Shown in pieces: positions 60,001 through 64,000 of a stretch of DNA of 64,000 nt. Within the stretch, counting starts at the first letter, position 1. Each line of letters opens with the position of its first letter. The notes beneath the pieces were generated by a model. It saw only the letters and a program-made list of their open reading frames with translations, did no database searches and had not been told where the DNA came from. Source of the DNA: Bog-473 sp963821755 (lineage in GTDB: Bacteria > Actinomycetota > Acidimicrobiia > Acidimicrobiales > RAAP-2); the NCBI GenBank assembly GCA_963821755.1, contig CAWGEX010000005.1, forward strand, positions 806,001-870,000. The letters run 5' to 3'. The translations under genes and the position numbers were made by a program.

Positions 60001-60636
60001 GTGATCAACGAGCAGTTCGTCTACGTGGGGGTGGCCATCGGCGTCCTCGGCGCCGCGGCGTACCTGCGCGACACCCTCCGTGGCACCACCCAGCCCAACC
60101 GGGTGACCTGGCTGCTGTGGGCGGTGGCCCCGCTGCTGGCCGCCGCGGTCGAGTTCAAATCCGGCGTGGGACTGCGCACGCTGACCACCTTCACCATCGG
60201 CTTCATGCCCTTGCTGATCTTCATCGCCTCGTTCCACAACCCGGCCGCCGTGTGGAAGATCGGTCGCCTCGACTATGTCTGCGGTGCGCTGTCGGTGGGC
60301 GGGACGGTGGGGTGGTTGGTGACCCGCAGCGGGGTGGTGGCCATCGTGGCCGCCATCGTGGCCGACCTGCTGGCCGGAATTCCGACCCTGGTCAAGAGCT
60401 GGACGGATCCCGAGACCGAATCCGTGTCGGCGTATCTCGGTGCATTCCTGAACGCGGCCATCCTCCTGCTGACCGTCACGGACTGGACCACCGCGGAGGT
60501 GGCGTTCCCCATCTACATCGTGTGCCTCGCCGGGTTCGAGACCTTCCTGGTCGGGGCCAAGCCCGGACCGCGCCACCGACGCGCCGTGGCCCGGCGCAGG
60601 TTGGTGCCCCGGGCCACGCCGTCGACCACGACCTGA
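60001..60636 (+). CDS. Integral membrane protein (211 aa)
   Basis: About six to seven hydrophobic helices ('FVYVGVAIGVLGAAAYL', 'VTWLLWAVAPLLAAAV', 'LTTFTIGFMPLLIFIAS', 'VGWLVTRSGVVAIVAAIVADLLAGI', 'LGAFLNAAILLLTV', 'FPIYIVCLAGFETFLVG'), with a basic cytosolic tail. A 'QPNRVTWLLW' motif recalls small bacterial membrane proteins with a PQ-loop-like half-repeat, but I cannot name the family. The start is GTG 60001. Divergent from dipZ. Function unknown; it could be a transporter. Confidence 0.75.
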   Translation: MINEQFVYVGVAIGVLGAAAYLRDTLRGTTQPNRVTWLLWAVAPLLAAAVEFKSGVGLRTLTTFTIGFMPLLIFIASFHNPAAVWKIGRLDYVCGALSVGGTVGWLVTRSGVVAIVAAIVADLLAGIPTLVKSWTDPETESVSAYLGAFLNAAILLLTVTDWTTAEVAFPIYIVCLAGFETFLVGAKPGPRHRRAVARRRLVPRATPSTTT

Positions 60637-60673
60637 GGGGGAGCGGGCGCACCGACTCCGGGCCTGCTAGGAA

Positions 60674-60717
60674 ATCGCCTGAGAGAACATCGCTTGAGAG
60701 AACATCGCTCGGGCAAC
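60674..60717. repeat. Three degenerate tandem 15-mers
   Basis: ATCGCCTGAGAGAAC, ATCGCTTGAGAGAAC and ATCGCTCGGGCAAC lie in a row, with a fourth partial ATCGCCGG following, just before the alpha/beta hydrolase. Non-coding; may include a regulatory site or a decaying slippage array. Confidence 0.7.
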
Positions 60718-60755
60718 ATCGCCGGAGCATCGTCATCGCCCGAAGGGAGCCGCCC

Positions 60756-61625
60756 GTGCCCACCGCACACGTCAATGGGATCGCGATCGAGTTCGAGACC
60801 AGCGGAGATCCGGCCGATCCCCCACTCCTGATGGTGATGGGCCTGGGTGGCCAGCTGATCGCCTGGCCCCAGGCGTTCGTCGAGGCCCTGGCGGCCCGCG
60901 GCTTCTTCGTCATCCGTTACGACAACCGCGACGTTGGGCTCTCGACCAAGTTCGACGGCACGCCCGACTTCGGCGCCCTCTTCACCGGAGACGGCTCGTC
61001 GGCCTCGTACCGGATCGAGGACATGGCCGACGATGCGTCGGCCCTGCTCGCCCACCTGGGTATCGACGTGGCCCACGTGATGGGCGTCTCCATGGGGGGC
61101 ATGATCACCCAGGCCCTCGTCATCAACCATCCCGAACGCGTCCTCACGGCCTGTTCGATCATGTCGACCACGGGCGACCGTGCCGTGGGCTCGCCCACGG
61201 CCGAGGCGGCGACGGCGCTCCTGCGACCGCCGGCCACCAGCCGCGACGAAGCCGTGGCCGCCAGCGTCGAAGGAAGCAAGGTCATCAGCTCTCCCGGCTT
61301 CCCCTTCGACGCCGAGATGATGGCCAGGCGCGCCGAGGCCGCCTACGACCGCAACTTCTGCCCCGAGGGCACAGCCCGCCAGTTGGCCGCCATCCTGGCC
61401 TCACCCGACCGCACCGAGGGATTGCGCCGAGTGGAGGTGCCCTTCCTTGTGATTCACGGGGAGGCCGACCCGCTGGTCACGGTGAGCGGCGGCAAGGCCA
61501 CGGCCGCGGCGGTGCCGGGCTCCAAGCTGATCCTGATCCCGGGGATGGGGCACGACCTGCCCGAGGGCCTGTGGGACCAGATCATCGACGCCGTGGTGGC
61601 CAACACCGAGCTGGCCGCCGTCTGA
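60756..61625 (+). CDS. Alpha/beta hydrolase
   Basis: 289 residues starting at GTG 60756 (GGGAGC before it). 'NGIAIEFETSGDPADPPLLMVMGLGGQLIAWP' is the strand 1-3 region and 'YDNRDVGLSTKFDG' the loop common to DhaA/BchO-like members. The nucleophile elbow is 'MGVSMGGMITQ' (Ser), the acid is the Asp in 'HGEADPLV', and the His lies in 'GMGHDLPEG'. Typical of esterases such as those cleaving lipids or polyketides (aclacinomycin methylesterase-like). The start is close to the tandem repeats. It converges on the GH1 gene. Confidence 0.9.
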   Translation: MPTAHVNGIAIEFETSGDPADPPLLMVMGLGGQLIAWPQAFVEALAARGFFVIRYDNRDVGLSTKFDGTPDFGALFTGDGSSASYRIEDMADDASALLAHLGIDVAHVMGVSMGGMITQALVINHPERVLTACSIMSTTGDRAVGSPTAEAATALLRPPATSRDEAVAASVEGSKVISSPGFPFDAEMMARRAEAAYDRNFCPEGTARQLAAILASPDRTEGLRRVEVPFLVIHGEADPLVTVSGGKATAAAVPGSKLILIPGMGHDLPEGLWDQIIDAVVANTELAAV

Positions 61626-61632
61626 GCCGGTC

Positions 61633-62823
61633 CTAGGCGTCGAGGGCGTTGGCCGCCGCCACCGACGAGAACCACGCGGCGCTCGGCTTCGGCGTGCGGG
61701 CGAACGAGGTCCGGTCCACCGACACCAGACCGAAGCGGGGGCGGTACCCCAGCGCCCACTCGAAGTTGTCGAGCAGCGACCAGTAGGTGTAGCCCCGCAC
61801 GTCGATCCCCTCGCCGATGGCATCGAGCACCCCGTCGAGCGCCTGGCGCACGTAGTCGATGCGCTGTACGTCGTCGGTGGTGCCGATCCCGTTCTCGGTG
61901 ACCAGCAGCGGCAAGCCCCCGCCGGTGTAGTCCCAGGCCCGGCGGAGGCAGTTGGCCAGCGACGCCGGGTAGAACTCGTAGCCCATGTCGAGCACGGGCA
62001 CTCCCGGCTCGGCCCCGGCCCACCCGTTCGGACCGATGCGATTGCGGGTGTACACCTGCACGCCCAGAAAATCGTCGCCTCCGGTGGCGTCGAGGAAGAC
62101 GTCCTCGGAGTGGTGTCGCCTGCTCTCCAGCTTGGCCTCCCCGCCCTCGAGGAGCTGGTAGTCGGTCATGGACAGGGTCAGGCCCACCGGCACACCAGGC
62201 GCGGCGCCCCTGACGGCTTCGACGGCGACCCGGTGCCCGGCGATCAGGTTCTGCGTCACCGCCCGGGACTGGTCCTTGTCCCTCTTGCCCGGTGGGAACA
62301 TGCCGGCCATCCAGCCCATGACCGCCACCACGTTGGGCTCGTTGATGGTGCAGGCCCGGGACATCACGTCGCCCAGTGCACCGGCCACCACCTCGCTGAA
62401 GCGACCGAAGCGCTCGACGGCCGCCCCGCTCTCCCACCCACCCTGATCGGTGAGCCAGCGCGGGGTGGTGAAGTGGTGGAGGGTCACCACCGGATCGATC
62501 CCCCGGTCACGCAGGGCGGCGCACAGCCCCCGGTAGTGCGCCAGCGCGGCCCGGGAGAACTCCCCCTGGGCCGGCTCGATGCGGCTCCATTCGACCGAGA
62601 AGCGGTAGTTGTCCAGACCGAGGGACGCCACCAGTTCGACGTCCTCCCGCCAGCGGTCCCACGAGTCGCACGCGTCCCCGGAGGGTTCAGCGCACACCGT
62701 GTCGGGCGCGTGCTCGAACTCCCACCAGTCGTTGTTGGCGTTGCCGCCCTCTATCTGGTGGGCGGCCGTGGCCGTGCCCCAGGTGAACCCCTCGGGGAAC
62801 CTTCGAACTGCGTGCGCTGCCAT
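61633..62823 (-). CDS. GH1 family beta-glucosidase
   Basis: 396 residues starting at ATG 62823 (GAGGAGG about ten bases before). 'FPEGFTWGTATAAHQIEGG' is the GH1 N-terminal signature, the acid/base Glu is in 'TINEPNV', and the nucleophile Glu in 'LVTENGIGT', followed by 'GYTYWSLLDNFEWALGYRPRFGLV'. The His-Phe of 'TLHHFTTPRWL' is also conserved. Shorter than most (about 450), mainly in loops. Retaining, cytosolic; the sugar is not determined (glucosides or 6-phospho sugars). Divergent from the ABC exporter. Confidence 0.92.
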   Translation of the reverse strand: MAAHAVRRFPEGFTWGTATAAHQIEGGNANNDWWEFEHAPDTVCAEPSGDACDSWDRWREDVELVASLGLDNYRFSVEWSRIEPAQGEFSRAALAHYRGLCAALRDRGIDPVVTLHHFTTPRWLTDQGGWESGAAVERFGRFSEVVAGALGDVMSRACTINEPNVVAVMGWMAGMFPPGKRDKDQSRAVTQNLIAGHRVAVEAVRGAAPGVPVGLTLSMTDYQLLEGGEAKLESRRHHSEDVFLDATGGDDFLGVQVYTRNRIGPNGWAGAEPGVPVLDMGYEFYPASLANCLRRAWDYTGGGLPLLVTENGIGTTDDVQRIDYVRQALDGVLDAIGEGIDVRGYTYWSLLDNFEWALGYRPRFGLVSVDRTSFARTPKPSAAWFSSVAAANALDA

Positions 62824-62902
62824 GTCGACGCTGCCTCCTCTGTCGTTCCCGGCCCTCCCGGCGAATTTGGGCTCTCGGGGTGCACGGTATCGTTGCCTGA
62901 CA

Positions 62903-63928
62903 ATGACGTCATACTCATCGCCGACGACTGACGTGCCGCCGCCCGATGGGGGCCGAGACAGCGAGTCTGCCGCGCCCGTGGGTCCGGGCGCCGGGGACCC
63001 GGCGGTGGCGCCCATGGTCGAGGCCCACCAGCTGGAGAAACGCTTCGGCGACTTCGTGGCCGTCGACAAGGTGGACTTCACCATCGCCCGGGGCGAGTCG
63101 TTCGGCTTCCTGGGGCCCAACGGAGCGGGCAAGACGTCGACCATGCGCATGATCTCGTGCATCTCGCCGATCAGCGGGGGCACGCTCCGGGTGTTGGGCC
63201 AGGACCCGGTGACCGACGGCCCGGCCATCCGGGCCCGTATGGGGCTGGTGCCCCAGGAAGACTCCCTCGACCTGGACCTCACCGTCCTCGACAACCTCAT
63301 GATCTACGGGCGCTACTTCGATATGCCCCGCAAGCTCATCCGCCAACGGGCCGATCAGCTGCTGGAGTTCGCCCAGCTGACCGACCGGGCCCACGACCGG
63401 GTCGACCCGCTCTCGGGCGGCATGAAGCGGCGCCTGACCATCGCCCGGGCCCTCATCTCGGACCCCGACCTGCTCATCCTCGACGAGCCCACGACCGGGC
63501 TGGACCCGCAGGCCCGCCACCTGCTGTGGGACCGCCTCTACCGGCTGAAGCTGCAGGGGGTGACTCTGGTGATCACCACCCACTACATGGATGAGGCCGA
63601 GCAATTGTGCGACCGCCTGGTCGTCATGGACAAGGGCCGGTTCGCCGCCGAGGGCAGCCCCCGCCAGCTGATCGAGGAGCACGCCACCAAAGAGGTGGTC
63701 GAACTGCGCTTCCAACCGGGCCAACACGAGGCCCTGGCCGAGAAGCTGGCCGACCTGGCCGACCGTCACGAGGTGCTGCCCGACCGGATCCTGCTCTACA
63801 CCGATGACGGGGACGCGGCCCTGGCCGAGGTGCACGGTCGGGGCCTGAGCCCGCAGAGCACTCTGGTGCGTCGCTCGACCTTGGAGGACGTCTTCCTCCG
63901 GCTGACCGGCCGTACCCTCGTCGACTGA
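62903..63928 (+). CDS. ABC transporter ATP-binding protein (DrrA/NodI type)
   Basis: 341 residues starting at ATG 62903, though the frame is open much further upstream. Walker A 'GPNGAGKTS', Q-loop 'VPQEDSLDLDLTV', signature 'LSGGMKRRL', Walker B 'LLILDEPTTGLDP', H-loop 'TTHYMDEAEQ'. The first 35 residues are a Pro/Ser/Gly-rich extension. The C-terminal 'VRRSTLEDVFLRLTGRTL' is the end typical of ABC-2 exporters. It powers export of a lipid, drug or polysaccharide through the permease encoded next. A short TATCGT at 62888-62893 could be a -10 close to the start. Confidence 0.93.
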   Translation: MTSYSSPTTDVPPPDGGRDSESAAPVGPGAGDPAVAPMVEAHQLEKRFGDFVAVDKVDFTIARGESFGFLGPNGAGKTSTMRMISCISPISGGTLRVLGQDPVTDGPAIRARMGLVPQEDSLDLDLTVLDNLMIYGRYFDMPRKLIRQRADQLLEFAQLTDRAHDRVDPLSGGMKRRLTIARALISDPDLLILDEPTTGLDPQARHLLWDRLYRLKLQGVTLVITTHYMDEAEQLCDRLVVMDKGRFAAEGSPRQLIEEHATKEVVELRFQPGQHEALAEKLADLADRHEVLPDRILLYTDDGDAALAEVHGRGLSPQSTLVRRSTLEDVFLRLTGRTLVD

Positions 63929-63948
63929 GTGGGGTCGGCGCCCCCACC

Positions 63949-64000
63949 ATGAGCACCACCGACGTGACCGCCACGCTCTTCGAGCACGGAGAAGTGGTCC
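63949..64000 (+). CDS. Start of a gene after the ABC ATPase, probably an ABC-2 permease (partial)
   Basis: ATG 63949 opens a frame of at least 17 codons to the window edge. Position directly after a DrrA-type ATPase makes the membrane permease subunit likely. Too little is visible to test it. Confidence 0.45.
   Translation, partial: MSTTDVTATLFEHGEVV

Noticed and set aside
57996..61625. A very long plus-strand frame over dipZ
   Set aside because: Only its last part, from 60756, is a real gene; the rest is antisense to dipZ.
1..64000. CRISPR arrays, insertion sequences, prophage genes, rRNA or tRNA genes
   Set aside because: I found no regularly spaced repeats with spacers, no transposase or integrase, and no convincing RNA gene.

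Overview
The window is high-GC, mostly tightly packed bacterial DNA. Frequent GTG starts, stop/start overlaps of the ATGA or GTGA type, several starts that look leaderless, a resuscitation-promoting-factor-like protein, DipZ, and an abundance of SDR, P450, acyl-CoA and nuclear-transport-factor-2-like enzymes all point to an Actinomycetota genome, probably of the Acidimicrobiia kind. The lineage is an inference from gene content. I see no rRNA, tRNA, CRISPR array, transposase or phage gene.

Region 1 (1-15.4 kb) is looser and visibly lower in GC than the rest. It carries a lipoprotein, a CoA-transferase, a NUDIX hydrolase, several small unknown proteins, two tandem lysine-tailed paralogues, two coupled secreted proteins, a thiolase, a VOC protein, an SDR/NTF2 pair facing a MarR regulator, and several intergenic gaps of 300-600 bases. 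It reads like an accessory or weakly conserved segment.

Region 2 (15.4-37.1 kb) is mostly plus strand. A two-domain protein ending in an MpaB/latex-clearing-type oxygenase domain (DUF2236) overlaps a class III cyclase-AAA ATPase-TPR sensor. These are followed by a ThDP enzyme, a GH4 glycosidase, a PhyH dioxygenase, a GNAT acetyltransferase, an enoyl-CoA hydratase, a P450 with its own 3Fe-4S ferredoxin, an alpha/beta hydrolase, and an MFS exporter with a divergent TetR repressor and a clear operator. A DUF3445/SDR pair, a quinone oxidoreductase, a PlsC-like acyltransferase and another hydrolase complete the region.

Region 3 (37.1-43.4 kb) is one minus-strand operon: SDR, serine beta-lactamase-like hydrolase, SDR, nitroreductase, amidohydrolase and glucose-6-phosphate dehydrogenase. 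It ends in a 28-bp perfect palindrome. It looks like a catabolic or redox operon with its own NADPH supply.

Region 4 (43.4-54.1 kb) is a potassium locus. kdpF, kdpA, kdpB and kdpC are followed by an OB-fold protein, a universal stress protein, a PLDc_N membrane protein and a secreted protein. Then come KdpE and a KdpD that is split in two: a membrane histidine kinase on the minus strand, and the KdpD sensor plus USP domains as a separate plus-strand gene, the two diverging from a 74-base spacer. kdpA, kdpB and kdpC together carry 13 apparent one-base insertions, although the encoded protein is otherwise fully conserved.

Region 5 (54.1-64 kb) has a nucleosidase, a limonene-epoxide-hydrolase-like protein, an Rpf-like muralytic protein, an acyl-CoA synthetase, DipZ, a membrane protein, an alpha/beta hydrolase, a GH1 glucosidase and the start of an ABC-2 exporter operon. 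Four single-gene frameshifts elsewhere (ThDP enzyme, PlsC, nucleosidase, Rpf-like) suggest that consensus errors are present in the sequence.
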